Origin: Enterocloster hominis (ex Liu et al. 2021)
GTDB lineage: Bacteria > Bacillota > Clostridia > Lachnospirales > Lachnospiraceae
Direction: 5' to 3'
Assembly (NCBI GenBank): GCA_014385265.1
Contig: JACRTJ010000019.1
Coordinates: 1 to 59,411, forward strand
Length of the DNA stretch: 59,411 bases
The first letter of the stretch is position 1, and every line of letters begins with the position of its first letter. The notes beneath the pieces are model-generated. The model worked only from the letters and a program-made list of their open reading frames with translations. It was not told the DNA's origin and ran no database searches. Below are positions 32,509-41,347 of this stretch, in pieces. A program made the position numbers and the translations under genes.

Positions 32509-33747
32509 TTACCACTTATCGTTGTGATACAGATGTCTCGGGATACCGTCCACCATGATCGGCGGAACATCTCCCTGGATCAGCGGTTTTACATAGTTCA
32601 AAAATTCTTCCGTCACGTAATCCCCATCCTCGTTGATCCATTTTCTGGGTACTACCTTTTCCACGTTGGAAACCTTGTGGACATTCCTCAGGCTGGTGGT
32701 ACACTGATACGGATCGTCGGAAATCCTCTCCAGGATCACCATTTCTCCGGTATCTCCTTCGTCGGCTGCCTTTACGGCCGCACCGCCTACCTGGTAGGCC
32801 TCGATGATATCGATCCTGGAAACCAGATGGGAAGCGGCTCGCTGAAGTGTGGAAAGCTCGATGCCCCTTGCCTTGCACCCCAGCTCGTTGGCGATCCGGC
32901 AGGCCAGGTAGTTGGCAGTACCGCTTAACTGCTTGTGGCCAAAGGCGTCCACATAATCCACGCCGTCGGTCAGCTCGCACACATAGCGGCCGTCTGCCAG
33001 GCGGATCCCCTCAGAAACAGCAACCACAACGGACTGTTTTTTCTCCAGAAGACCCCTTACCTTCTCCACAAACTTCTCCACATCAAAGGCAAGCTCCGGC
33101 AGATAAATGAGATCCGGCCCTTCACAATCCTCTCCCTTGGAAAGAGCGGCTGCACCTGTGAGCCATCCGGCATTCCGTCCCATGATCTCAATGACAGTTA
33201 CAAGTCCCTTTCCATATTCCAGGGCATTGCTGTCGCGGATGATCTCCTTTGTGGAGGTTCCGATGTACTTGGCAGCACTTCCGTAGCCCGGTGTGTGATC
33301 GGTCAGAGCCAGATCGTTGTCAATGGTCTTGGGAACGCCGATGAACTTTGTGGTATAGCCCTTTACAATGGCGTAATCGGAAAGCTTTTTGATGGTGTCC
33401 ATGGAGTCGTTGCCGCCGATGTAAATAAAGCACTCGATCTCCAGCTTGTCCAGGATCCCAAAGATCTTTTCAAAAATTTCCGGATTTTCATGGATTTCCG
33501 GTAATTTATACCGGCAGGAACCCAGGTACGCCGCCGGCGTTCTCTTTAAAAGCTCCTCATCCAGCTCATTGCGGATATGCTCGGACAGGTCAATATACTT
33601 TTCCTCCAGAAGGCCCTGGATCCCGTGACGCATTCCATATACCTTTTTCGCTCCCCGGTCAATGGCCGTTCTGTATACTCCCGCAAGACTGGAGTTGATG
33701 GCAGAAGTCGGTCCGCCGGATTGTCCGACGATTACATTTCCTTTCAT
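32509..33747 (-). CDS. Diphosphate-type 6-phosphofructokinase
   Basis: A 412-residue PfkA-family protein with the PPi-type donor site: GGNDS (111-115, Asp at the 104-equivalent) and PKTIDND (139-145, Lys at the 124-equivalent). Asp104 and Lys124 are known to favour pyrophosphate over ATP, and the reaction is then reversible. The Asp103 equivalent is Asn, as in the first phosphofructokinase of the window. Sugar-site MGRNAGWLTGAAAL is intact. Single gene with its own good promoter. Confidence 0.92.
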   Translation of the reverse strand: MKGNVIVGQSGGPTSAINSSLAGVYRTAIDRGAKKVYGMRHGIQGLLEEKYIDLSEHIRNELDEELLKRTPAAYLGSCRYKLPEIHENPEIFEKIFGILDKLEIECFIYIGGNDSMDTIKKLSDYAIVKGYTTKFIGVPKTIDNDLALTDHTPGYGSAAKYIGTSTKEIIRDSNALEYGKGLVTVIEIMGRNAGWLTGAAALSKGEDCEGPDLIYLPELAFDVEKFVEKVRGLLEKKQSVVVAVSEGIRLADGRYVCELTDGVDYVDAFGHKQLSGTANYLACRIANELGCKARGIELSTLQRAASHLVSRIDIIEAYQVGGAAVKAADEGDTGEMVILERISDDPYQCTTSLRNVHKVSNVEKVVPRKWINEDGDYVTEEFLNYVKPLIQGDVPPIMVDGIPRHLYHNDKW

Positions 33748-33843
33748 AATTAAAATCCCCCTTACTATTTCTTTGCAGCTTTCCCTCTCTCACTCCATCG
33801 GGACCGGATCTGTTCCGGCCCGCTGGAAAGCTACTTGGATTCT

Positions 33844-33872
33844 ACTATACGATATCCAGGGGCTTTTTTCAA
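33844..33872 (-). promoter_or_regulatory. Promoter of the PPi-phosphofructokinase
   Basis: TTGAAA (33872-33867), 17 bases, TATAGT (33849-33844) on the minus strand; the leader is about 90 bases. Confidence 0.75.
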
Positions 33873-33891
33873 TCGCTATATTTCAATATAC

Positions 33892-34422
33892 TTACTGATT
33901 TTGCCTCTCTTTTTCCCTGAACCAGCCATCCAGACGGGAAAGGGCCTTCACCAGGACCTGCATCTCCTCCTCGCTCAGATCCCCAGTCACCCCGTCGATC
34001 ATCTCCCGGTGGAACCTGGCATGGTGCTCAAAGGCCTTCCGTCCCCGGTCAGACAAGGAAATATAGACCACCCTCCGGTCCTCCTGGCCCCGTTCCCGGA
34101 CCACATATCCCTTTTTCACCAGGCTGTTCATGGCGATGGTCAGAGTACCCACGGTCACCGACAGCTCTCTGGCGATAGAGGACATATTTTTAGGCGCACC
34201 GGTGCCGATGGCCTCGATCACATGCATGTCGTTATTGGTGATATCCTTGAATTCCGGCGTAATGATGGCCTTTTCCTCTATGTCCATAATGTCGCGGAAC
34301 AGGCGCACCAGTACCTCGTTTAAGATTCCGTACTTATCAACTGTCAGGAGATCCTTTCTTTTTCGTCCGTTTACATACGCTTCCGTCTGAAGCGGGTTAG
34401 CTATGCACAGACATGATACCAC
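33892..34422 (-). CDS. MarR family transcriptional regulator
   Basis: A winged-helix regulator. The DNA-binding part has ITNNDMHVIEAIG, MSSIARELSVTVGTLTIAMNSLVKKGYV and the wing RGQEDRRVVYISLSDRG. The coordinates give the longest open frame (176 residues, GTG at 34422), but that GTG lies in or upstream of the promoter at 34413-34442. The true start is probably near 34350, where AAAGGA precedes a CTG; no in-frame ATG is well placed. Relatives control fatty-acid synthesis (FabT-like) or stress genes. It is between the PPi-phosphofructokinase and a nitroreductase. Confidence 0.85.
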   Translation of the reverse strand: MVSCLCIANPLQTEAYVNGRKRKDLLTVDKYGILNEVLVRLFRDIMDIEEKAIITPEFKDITNNDMHVIEAIGTGAPKNMSSIARELSVTVGTLTIAMNSLVKKGYVVRERGQEDRRVVYISLSDRGRKAFEHHARFHREMIDGVTGDLSEEEMQVLVKALSRLDGWFREKERQNQ

Positions 34423-34442
34423 ATCCCCGGACGGGAAATCAA
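34413..34442 (-). promoter_or_regulatory. Promoter of the marR gene
   Basis: TTGATT (34442-34437), 18 bases, TATCAT (34418-34413) on the minus strand. It overlaps the 5' end of the longest marR frame and so argues for a later start. Confidence 0.55.
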
Positions 34443-34472
34443 GGAAAGACGCCGGAATCCCTCTATTTTTCC

Positions 34473-35252
34473 CTAGCAGGACTCCTTTGTATAATCGGCC
34501 AGCATGGCGCGTACCGACCGCTTCATCTCCTTGGAGAAGGCCGCCCCTGTTTTTCTCCGGTAAAAGGCCTGGGCGAAGTTTTCCGCAGAGCTGGTCGGAG
34601 TCTTTACGAACCCGACAGCCCTTTCTGCAAACATTTCCTTCAGCTCTTCATCGGAAAGCTCTCTATATTTTTCCTCAAATACCACATATTTCTGGTCGAA
34701 CCGTTTTCTGTGGACCCGCTTATGGCCTTCCTTATAATATCCCAGGCATACCAGGGAGATGGGCACCACATAATCCGGCAGAGCAAACAGCTCCTTATGG
34801 AACTCGTAATTTTCCAGAATATCCCCGATATAGCAGGATCCGATCCCCAGAGACTCAGCCATGAGCACCGCATTCTGTGCCGCGATCATGGTATCCTCAA
34901 TGGAGAGCATCAGATCCGATTCATTGGGAGCTTCCCAGAAAAGCCCGGGCTCCCGCTCAGAAAACTCCTTGCAGCCCTCCAGCTGGTAATAATCAAACCA
35001 TTTTTTCTGATCGGAAACAAACAGGAGAAGGACCGGCGCCTTGGCGATAAATGGCTGGTGATCACAGCTTTCGGATAATTTATCCTTGGTCTCCTGGCTT
35101 TTGATCACGATGACAGAATATAACTGCTGATTCCCGGCAGTGGGAGCCAGGGACGCCGCCTCCAGGATCTTCTCCAGATCCTGATCCTCGACCATCCGGT
35201 CATCATATACCCTTAAGGACGTCCTGTTTTTAATGACTTCTGAAATGTTCAT
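34473..35252 (-). CDS. Nitroreductase family flavoprotein
   Basis: A 259-residue FMN-dependent NAD(P)H oxidoreductase. NRTSLRVYDDR (near residues 8-18) and ASLAPTAGNQQ are FMN-binding segments; GIGSCYIGDI is typical of the family. The C-terminal 60 residues extend past the usual fold and include EMKRSVRAMLADY. Substrate unknown. Follows oppF by 27 bases without a terminator and is probably its co-transcript. Confidence 0.9.
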   Translation of the reverse strand: MNISEVIKNRTSLRVYDDRMVEDQDLEKILEAASLAPTAGNQQLYSVIVIKSQETKDKLSESCDHQPFIAKAPVLLLFVSDQKKWFDYYQLEGCKEFSEREPGLFWEAPNESDLMLSIEDTMIAAQNAVLMAESLGIGSCYIGDILENYEFHKELFALPDYVVPISLVCLGYYKEGHKRVHRKRFDQKYVVFEEKYRELSDEELKEMFAERAVGFVKTPTSSAENFAQAFYRRKTGAAFSKEMKRSVRAMLADYTKESC

Positions 35253-35279
35253 GGCATACTCCTTTTTTCTTTGATTATA

Positions 35280-36254
35280 TCACGTTCCCTGGCGCTCTTC
35301 CAGATGGCAGGCGCAGAAATGTCCTGGGGCGACCTGGCGCAGCAGGGGCATTTCCTTCCGGCACCGGTCAGTGGCCCACGGACAGCGGCTGGCAAACCGG
35401 CATCCGGCCGGAGGATTCACAGGGCTTCCCACTTCTCCCTCCATCCGGATCCGTCTGCCGCTCATGGGCTGATCTGGATCCGTACTGGGGATCGCAGAAA
35501 GCAGGGCCTTTGTATAGGGATGGCGCGGATTCTCATACAACTCCCGGCTGTCTGCCATTTCCGCCATCATTCCCAGATACATGACGCCCACCCGGTCAGA
35601 AATATGGCGGACCATGGACAGGTCATGGGCGATAAAAAGATAGGTCAGACCCAGCTTTTCCTTCAGCTCGCCAAACAGGTTGACGATCTGGGCCTGGATG
35701 GACACGTCCAGGGCAGAGATCGGCTCGTCACAGACGATAAACTCCGGCTCCACAGCCAGAGTCCTGGCAATTCCGATCCTCTGACGCTGGCCGCCGGAAA
35801 ATTCATGGGGATACCGGGAACGGTACTCCGGTCTTAAGCCAACCAGGGAAAGAAGCTCGCAGACTCTTTCATCCTTTTCTGCTTTAGAAAAATTCCCCCG
35901 TGTCTCCAGCCCCTCGGCAATGATATCCCGCACGGTCATTCTGGGGTTTAAGGATGCATAGGGATCCTGGAGCATGATCTGGGCGCGCTTTTTAAATTCG
36001 CGCATTTCCCGTTTCCCGGCGCTGTGGACGTCCATCCCGTCAAACAGGACCCGGCCCGACGTGGCCGGATACAGCCCCAGCACAGTCCGGCCCAGAGTCG
36101 TTTTTCCGCATCCCGATTCTCCCACGATGCCCACGGTCTCATTGCGGAAAATATCAAAGGACACATGATCCACGGCCTTCAGCTCTTCCTTGGAGCTGAG
36201 TCTGAAATATTTACACAGATCCTCGATCCTTACCAGTACCTGCTTTTCTTCCAT
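35280..36254 (-). CDS. oppF: Oligopeptide ABC transporter ATP-binding protein OppF-type
   Basis: A 324-residue ATPase of the OppD/F family. Walker A GESGCGKTT, signature FSGGQRQRIGIARTL, Walker B FIVCDEPISALD and switch HDLSMVRH are present. The C-terminal Cys-rich segment (CRFASRCPWATDRC) is the oligopeptide/dipeptide ABC tail that often carries an FeS cluster. Its ATG overlaps the oppD stop in TAATG. Confidence 0.93.
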   Translation of the reverse strand: MEEKQVLVRIEDLCKYFRLSSKEELKAVDHVSFDIFRNETVGIVGESGCGKTTLGRTVLGLYPATSGRVLFDGMDVHSAGKREMREFKKRAQIMLQDPYASLNPRMTVRDIIAEGLETRGNFSKAEKDERVCELLSLVGLRPEYRSRYPHEFSGGQRQRIGIARTLAVEPEFIVCDEPISALDVSIQAQIVNLFGELKEKLGLTYLFIAHDLSMVRHISDRVGVMYLGMMAEMADSRELYENPRHPYTKALLSAIPSTDPDQPMSGRRIRMEGEVGSPVNPPAGCRFASRCPWATDRCRKEMPLLRQVAPGHFCACHLEERQGT

Positions 36255-37321
36255 TATATGGTTCCTCCCTTCCCCAGCTGTTCCGGCTTCGGAGCGTCCG
36301 GATGCATCAGCCAGCAGCCGGCGCTGTGGCTTTCGGATTCAGCTGCCATGACCGGGTGCAGCCGGCGGCAGATCCCCATACAGTACTCACATCTGGGGGC
36401 AAAGGCACATGCCTTGGGCGGCGCGATCAGATCCGGCGGCGTTCCCTTTAAGGAATACAGCTTTTCCTCGGTCTGGCTCTGGGCCGATGGAACCGATTTC
36501 ATCAGCGCCCAGGTATATGGATGGACCGCCTTTTTAAAGATCTCACTCTTGGTACCCGTCTCAATGATCTCCCCCGCATACATGACCTGGATCCGGTCTC
36601 CTACCTCTGCGGCGATGCCCAGGTCATGGGTCACCAGGATCACCGATGTTCCCATCTTTTCCTGCAGCTCCCGGATCAGCTCCATGATATCTGCCTGGGT
36701 AGTCACGTCCAGAGCCGTGGTGGGCTCGTCGGCGATCAGGATCTTCGGCTCGCACGCCAGGGCCATGGCGATCATGACCCTCTGGCGCATTCCGCCGGAC
36801 AGCTCATGGGGATACTGGCGGATCCTCTTCTCGGGATTGGTGATCTTTACCATCTTAAGAAGGGAAAGGGCCTGTTCCATGGCTTCCTTCTTTTTCATCT
36901 TACTGTGGAGCAGAAGGCTCTCTGCGATCTGCTCTCCCACGGTCATGGTGGGATTTAAAAATGTGGTGGGATCCTGGAAGATCATGGAGATATATTTTCC
37001 CCTTAATTCGGTTTCTTTCTTCTTTTCCGGCATTTTCAAAATATCCGTGCCATTAAACAGGATCTGGGACCGTTCTCCCACCTCCGAGATCTTTTCCGGC
37101 AGAAGCTGCATGATGGCCCGGGCCGTCATGGATTTTCCGCAGCCGGATTCCCCGACCACCACCAGGGTCTCTCCCTTTTTCAGCGTAAAGCTCACATCCC
37201 TTACGGCATGAATCCGGCCGGAATATGTATTTAAGTATACGTCCAGATTCCGTACATCCAGGATCACATCTGAATCGTCCCTGGATGTCTCTGTATCAAA
37301 ATTCGTTTTCTGTTCATTCAT
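36254..37321 (-). CDS. oppD: Oligopeptide ABC transporter ATP-binding protein OppD-type
   Basis: About 355 residues. Walker A GESGCGKSM, Q-loop FQDPTTFLNP, signature LSGGMRQRVMIAMAL and Walker B ILIADEPTTALD are intact. The C-terminal Cys segment reads CAFAPRCEYCMGICRR. A GTG nine bases earlier is possible, but AAGGTG is placed for the ATG at 37321. Confidence 0.93.
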   Translation of the reverse strand: MNEQKTNFDTETSRDDSDVILDVRNLDVYLNTYSGRIHAVRDVSFTLKKGETLVVVGESGCGKSMTARAIMQLLPEKISEVGERSQILFNGTDILKMPEKKKETELRGKYISMIFQDPTTFLNPTMTVGEQIAESLLLHSKMKKKEAMEQALSLLKMVKITNPEKRIRQYPHELSGGMRQRVMIAMALACEPKILIADEPTTALDVTTQADIMELIRELQEKMGTSVILVTHDLGIAAEVGDRIQVMYAGEIIETGTKSEIFKKAVHPYTWALMKSVPSAQSQTEEKLYSLKGTPPDLIAPPKACAFAPRCEYCMGICRRLHPVMAAESESHSAGCWLMHPDAPKPEQLGKGGTI

Positions 37322-37347
37322 TTTGTTCACCTTTTTCCCTTATATCA

Positions 37348-38292
37348 TCACTGTCTCAGCTTCGGATCCAACGCATCCCGCAGGCCGTCTCCCAGAAGCT
37401 GGAAGCTCAGCATGGTCAGCGCGATAAAAAATGCCGGGAAAAACAGCTGGTACGGGTAAAAAGCCATGGTCTGCTGGGCATTGGAGGCCAGGGAGCCCCA
37501 GCTGGTCATGGGAGCCTGTACGCCCAGACCGATATATGATAAGAACGCCTCGCCGAAAATAAAGGAAGGCACATCGAAGGTCACAGCCACGATGACCACT
37601 CCCAGGGTATTGGGGATCAGATGGCGGAAGATCACCTTATACCAGGGTGTTCCCAAAGCCTTCGCGGCCAGAAGATATTCCTGGTCCTTCAGCTGGAGCA
37701 CCTGTCCCCGGACCAGCCTTGCCATATGGCACCAGCCAGTAAGACACATGGCGATCAGCAGGCTTCCGACTCCCTTTCCTACGATCAGGGACACCAGCAC
37801 CACCAGGAGAAGATAGGGGATACTGGCCAGGATCTCCACGATCCGCATCATGATGGCGTCGGTCTTTCCTCCAAAATACGCCGCTACGCCGCCGTACACC
37901 ACACCGATGAGCATGTCGATGGCAGCTCCTGCGATTCCCAGGATCATGGAGATCCGTCCGCCGATCCATACACGGGTAAACAGATCCCTTCCCATCTTAT
38001 CGGTCCCAAACCAGTGGTCCGACGAGGGGAGCGCATTTTTTTCCGAAAGGCTGACAGCGTCGTAGTCGTAGCCCGTCATTCCAGGCCCCACCACGCACAT
38101 CACCGCCAGCGCCGCCAGCATAACGATGGCAAGGATGGCCACCGGGTTCTTTCTAAGCCTTCTCCAGGCGTCCTGCCAGTAGTTTAAGGACGGACGCAGG
38201 ATCACGTCCCCCTCGTCCTGGTCGGACGCTGCCGCAAAATCATCATTTTCAACTGGTATGCATGCCAGTTCTTCAATCGTCTTAATTTCCAT
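37348..38292 (-). CDS. oppC: Oligopeptide ABC transporter permease OppC-type
   Basis: About 314 residues with a cytosolic N-terminal tail (RPSLNYWQDAWRRLRKNPVAI) and six membrane segments. The EAA-type loop is AAKALGTPWYKVIFRHLIPN. The frame extends 60 bases further up, but GAGGAGG is placed for the ATG at 38292, which overlaps oppB by 11 bases. Confidence 0.92.
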   Translation of the reverse strand: MEIKTIEELACIPVENDDFAAASDQDEGDVILRPSLNYWQDAWRRLRKNPVAILAIVMLAALAVMCVVGPGMTGYDYDAVSLSEKNALPSSDHWFGTDKMGRDLFTRVWIGGRISMILGIAGAAIDMLIGVVYGGVAAYFGGKTDAIMMRIVEILASIPYLLLVVLVSLIVGKGVGSLLIAMCLTGWCHMARLVRGQVLQLKDQEYLLAAKALGTPWYKVIFRHLIPNTLGVVIVAVTFDVPSFIFGEAFLSYIGLGVQAPMTSWGSLASNAQQTMAFYPYQLFFPAFFIALTMLSFQLLGDGLRDALDPKLRQ

Positions 38293-39229
38293 CTCTTCCT
38301 CCTCTCTGGGATATACGGATCCGCGGATCAATGAATCCATACAGGATATCAACGATCAGAACGGACAGGATATAAAGGGCTGCGATAAAGATCGTCTGTC
38401 CCATGACCATGGTGTAGTCCCGGTCCGTAACGGAAGAAACGAAATAGGAGCCCAGGCCCGGAATGGCAAAGATCCGTTCGATCACAAAGGCTCCGCCGAA
38501 CATTAGGGCGATCTGCGGCCCAAGGAGCGTGATGATGGGAAGGATGGAGTTTTTCAGCACATGCTTCCGGATCAGGCGGAATTTCGACATCCCCTTGGAT
38601 TTTGCAGTAATGATATAATCCTGGTTCAGCACGTCCAGACAGTTGGCCCGCATATATCTGGCGTATTTGGCCGTAGAGTTAAAGGACAGAGCCAGGGCCG
38701 GAAGAACCGTATAAGAAAATCCCTCCCATCCAGTGGTGGGGAACAGATGAAAGCGGATGGTCAGGAAATACTGGAAGCAGGACGCCAGCACAAAGTTTGG
38801 CACCGCGATCCCGACCACTGCGATGAACATGACCAGATAGTCCAGCCATTTCCCCCGGTTTAAGGCCGCAACGATCCCAAGGATGATACCGGAGATCACG
38901 CCGATGGCAATGGCCTCGGCTCCCAGAAGCCCCGATACCGGCGCATAGGAAGCGATGGTATCCGTAACCTTCCTTCCTCTGTACTTCAGGGATTCTCCCA
39001 GATCTCCTTCTGTGAACAGCTCCTTAAAAAACAGCTTATACTGTTCCATGATGGGCTTGTCAAAACCGTACTGCTCGAACACCTGCTGCCGGATCTCATC
39101 GGGCAGCTTCTCCGTCATTGCCTCAATGGGGTTTCCCGGGATCATGCGGACCGCAAAAAAGGCAATGGTGGAGACCACAAACAGCGCGATCACTGCATAC
39201 AGGATCCGCTTTAAAATATATTTTCCCAT
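38282..39229 (-). CDS. oppB: Oligopeptide ABC transporter permease OppB-type
   Basis: A 315-residue permease with six predicted membrane segments; N-terminal helix MGKYILKRILYAVIALF, EAA loop TAKSKGMSKFRLIRKHVLKN. It follows a terminator-like hairpin after oppA. Confidence 0.92.
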   Translation of the reverse strand: MGKYILKRILYAVIALFVVSTIAFFAVRMIPGNPIEAMTEKLPDEIRQQVFEQYGFDKPIMEQYKLFFKELFTEGDLGESLKYRGRKVTDTIASYAPVSGLLGAEAIAIGVISGIILGIVAALNRGKWLDYLVMFIAVVGIAVPNFVLASCFQYFLTIRFHLFPTTGWEGFSYTVLPALALSFNSTAKYARYMRANCLDVLNQDYIITAKSKGMSKFRLIRKHVLKNSILPIITLLGPQIALMFGGAFVIERIFAIPGLGSYFVSSVTDRDYTMVMGQTIFIAALYILSVLIVDILYGFIDPRIRISQRGGRDGN

Positions 39230-39273
39230 TTTTTACCTCTTTCCTGCAGACATGGAGCGCTCCCCGCCTGCGT

Positions 39274-39319
39274 AAAAAAAGGCCGCCGCAGGATCCTTTC
39301 CGGACCTTTTGCGGCAGCC
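39274..39319 (-). terminator. Hairpin with T-run between oppA and oppB
   Basis: On the minus strand a ten-base stem (39319-39310 with 39290-39281, one G-U pair) encloses a smaller inner dyad and is followed by seven T. It probably lets only part of transcription pass into oppBCDF, giving more binding protein than transporter. Confidence 0.75.
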
Positions 39320-39328
39320 TGTTTTTTC

Positions 39329-41047
39329 TTACTCGATATAGCTGTACTTATAAAGAGTGGAGGAGAATACCGGCTCCATGATATTCTTTACATAATTCTT
39401 GGAGTAAGAGATATCTGTGGAGTATGCGTACGGGCAGATGGTCGCTGTTCTTAAAACAAGTGCTTCCGCCTCTTTGTAATCCTTTGCTCTCAGCTCTTTA
39501 TCCAGGGACTGGCTTGCCTCTGTCATCAGTCTGTCATATTCTTCGTTGGACCAGCCTGTGGGTACTGTCTTAACGCCGGTCATCCAAAGCTGCATCATGG
39601 AATACGGATCGTCAAAGTCTGCGCCATAGGACTTGAAGCCCATCTCATAATCCAGTCCTCTGTTTCTCTCCTGGAATACCGGCCACTCAACGGGATCGAT
39701 CTCTACATTTACGCCCAGAACCGTGTTAAAGGTATACTGGAAGTATTCTGCAATATCCTGGGAGGTGTTTCTGCTCATTAACTGAACGGTCACCTGGGAC
39801 GGATCCTCGCTCATGCCCAGCTCCTTTAAGCCTTCGATGAGAAGCGCCTTTGGATCTGGATTTTCTTCGATCAGCTCCTGGATGGGCTCGCCGGCCATCT
39901 CTCTGAAGTTCACGCCGTCCACCTGCATGGAGTTGGGGATCCAGCCGTATGCCGGCTCCTGCATTCCCTGGTAGACCTCAGAAGCGATCTCCTCTCTGTT
40001 TAAAGCGATGGAGAATGCCTGCCTTACCTTCTCGTTGGAGAACAGCTCCACTTCCTGGTTGAAGAACAGGTACTCCGTTCTCGGAAGGCTTACCACCTTC
40101 TTTACATAATCCTTATTCTGATCCAGCTTCTCCACCCACTCGGCAGTGGAAACCGGAACCACGTCAATGCCGCCGTTCTCGAACTCACCGATCCTTGCGG
40201 TCTCCTCGTTGATGATCTTCATGGTCAGCTCTTCCAGCTTCACAGCATCTGCATTCCAGTAAGAGGGGTTCTTCACATAGCTGATCTTGGAATTATGCAC
40301 CCACTCCTTTAAGGAGAACGGTCCGTTTCCAACGATCTTATCTGCCTCGGTTCCATAGGAGTCGCCGTTGGCCTCTACGATGTCCTGTCTCATGGGCAGC
40401 ATAGAGCTTCCTGCACAACTGCTTAAGAAGTAAGGAGCCGGATATGCCAGCTGGATCTCCAGAGTCTTGTCATCCAAAGCCTTTACGCCCACCTCATCAA
40501 TGCCAACAGAGCCGGCAACGGCCTCTTCTGCGTTCTTGATGAACAGGATATTGCCGGAGATCGGGGATGCGGTCTCCGGATTCAGGATACGCTTGATGGC
40601 GTACTCAAAATCCCCGGCCTTTACATCCACGCCGTCTTCCCATTTGGCATCTCTTAAGTGGAAGGTCCAGGTCATCTGGTCCTCGCTGGACTCCCAGGAC
40701 TCCGCCATTCCAGGTTCTACGGTCTCAGCGCCGTTTTCATCCACACGGATGGCTGTAAGGCCCTCGATCATCTGGGATACCACGGTGGTAGAATACATAT
40801 CCGAAACCTTTGCCAGATCCAGAGAATCCGGCTCTGCATCCAGGGATACGCTTAAAGCCTGCTTCTTTTCTCCCTCGTCTGCCTTTTCTGTTTCTTTCGC
40901 GGTCTCTTTCTCTGCCGCTGTTGTCTCCTTTGCATCAGCCGCTTCTGTGGCTGCCGCTGTTGTTTCTTTTCCTCCGCTGCCGCCGCAGCCGGACAGAACG
41001 CCCGCTGCCATGGCCATGGCAAGCAGAACTGCTACCTTTTTCTTCAT
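39329..41047 (-). CDS. oppA: Oligopeptide ABC transporter substrate-binding lipoprotein OppA-type
   Basis: A 572-residue extracellular solute-binding protein (family 5). Lipoprotein signal MKKKVAVLLAMAMAAGVLSGCGG with acylated Cys21, then an Ala/Glu/Lys-rich low-complexity spacer to about residue 65. The core has the family landmark blocks LDPDS-like SLDAEPDSLDLAKV, WTFHLRDAKWEDGVDV and YFFN-like YLFFNQEVELFSNEKVRQAFSIAL. The peptide specificity is unknown. Start follows GGGGAGGAAGAC. Confidence 0.95.
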   Translation of the reverse strand: MKKKVAVLLAMAMAAGVLSGCGGSGGKETTAAATEAADAKETTAAEKETAKETEKADEGEKKQALSVSLDAEPDSLDLAKVSDMYSTTVVSQMIEGLTAIRVDENGAETVEPGMAESWESSEDQMTWTFHLRDAKWEDGVDVKAGDFEYAIKRILNPETASPISGNILFIKNAEEAVAGSVGIDEVGVKALDDKTLEIQLAYPAPYFLSSCAGSSMLPMRQDIVEANGDSYGTEADKIVGNGPFSLKEWVHNSKISYVKNPSYWNADAVKLEELTMKIINEETARIGEFENGGIDVVPVSTAEWVEKLDQNKDYVKKVVSLPRTEYLFFNQEVELFSNEKVRQAFSIALNREEIASEVYQGMQEPAYGWIPNSMQVDGVNFREMAGEPIQELIEENPDPKALLIEGLKELGMSEDPSQVTVQLMSRNTSQDIAEYFQYTFNTVLGVNVEIDPVEWPVFQERNRGLDYEMGFKSYGADFDDPYSMMQLWMTGVKTVPTGWSNEEYDRLMTEASQSLDKELRAKDYKEAEALVLRTATICPYAYSTDISYSKNYVKNIMEPVFSSTLYKYSYIE

Positions 41048-41105
41048 GTCTTCCTCCCCAAAATTGTACGTTTTGTATATATTTTCTGGTTATTGAACCA
41101 CAGAC

Positions 41106-41134
41106 ACTATATCAACGCCATACCTGTTTGTCAA
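41106..41134 (-). promoter_or_regulatory. Promoter of the opp operon
   Basis: TTGACA (41134-41129), 17 bases, TATAGT (41111-41106) on the minus strand. Directly upstream is the dyad CAACTTTGA/TCAAGTTG (41132-41156) and a longer one, AATCTAT/ATAGATT. Both are possible operators, unproven. Confidence 0.8.
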
Positions 41135-41288
41135 CTTTGAAAAATCTATCAAGTTGACATTCACTTATAGATTTTCTCTATTTCCCCCTATGCAGCCCAC
41201 ACAAATGATGATATAATAAAAGGACAGCTTTAGAAAACAAATGGGGTAGAGCTATGGTAATGCAAAGGAAAACGGAATCAACAGACGC

Positions 41289-41319
41289 AGCGGGCTTTGA
41301 AGAGCCCGCTTTCTTTTTT
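41289..41319 (+). terminator. Attenuator-like hairpin in the yitT leader
   Basis: AGCGGGCT (41289-41296) pairs with AGCCCGCT (41303-41310), followed by TTCTTTTTT. It lies between a TATAAT at 41212-41217 and the yitT start at 41348, so it would stop or attenuate yitT transcription. A possible 26-codon leader frame (41254-41334) spans it. The remainder of 41048-41288 holds the oppA promoter and no gene. Confidence 0.6.
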
Positions 41320-41347
41320 GCTTTGCCAATTTGAAGGGAGAAAGAAT

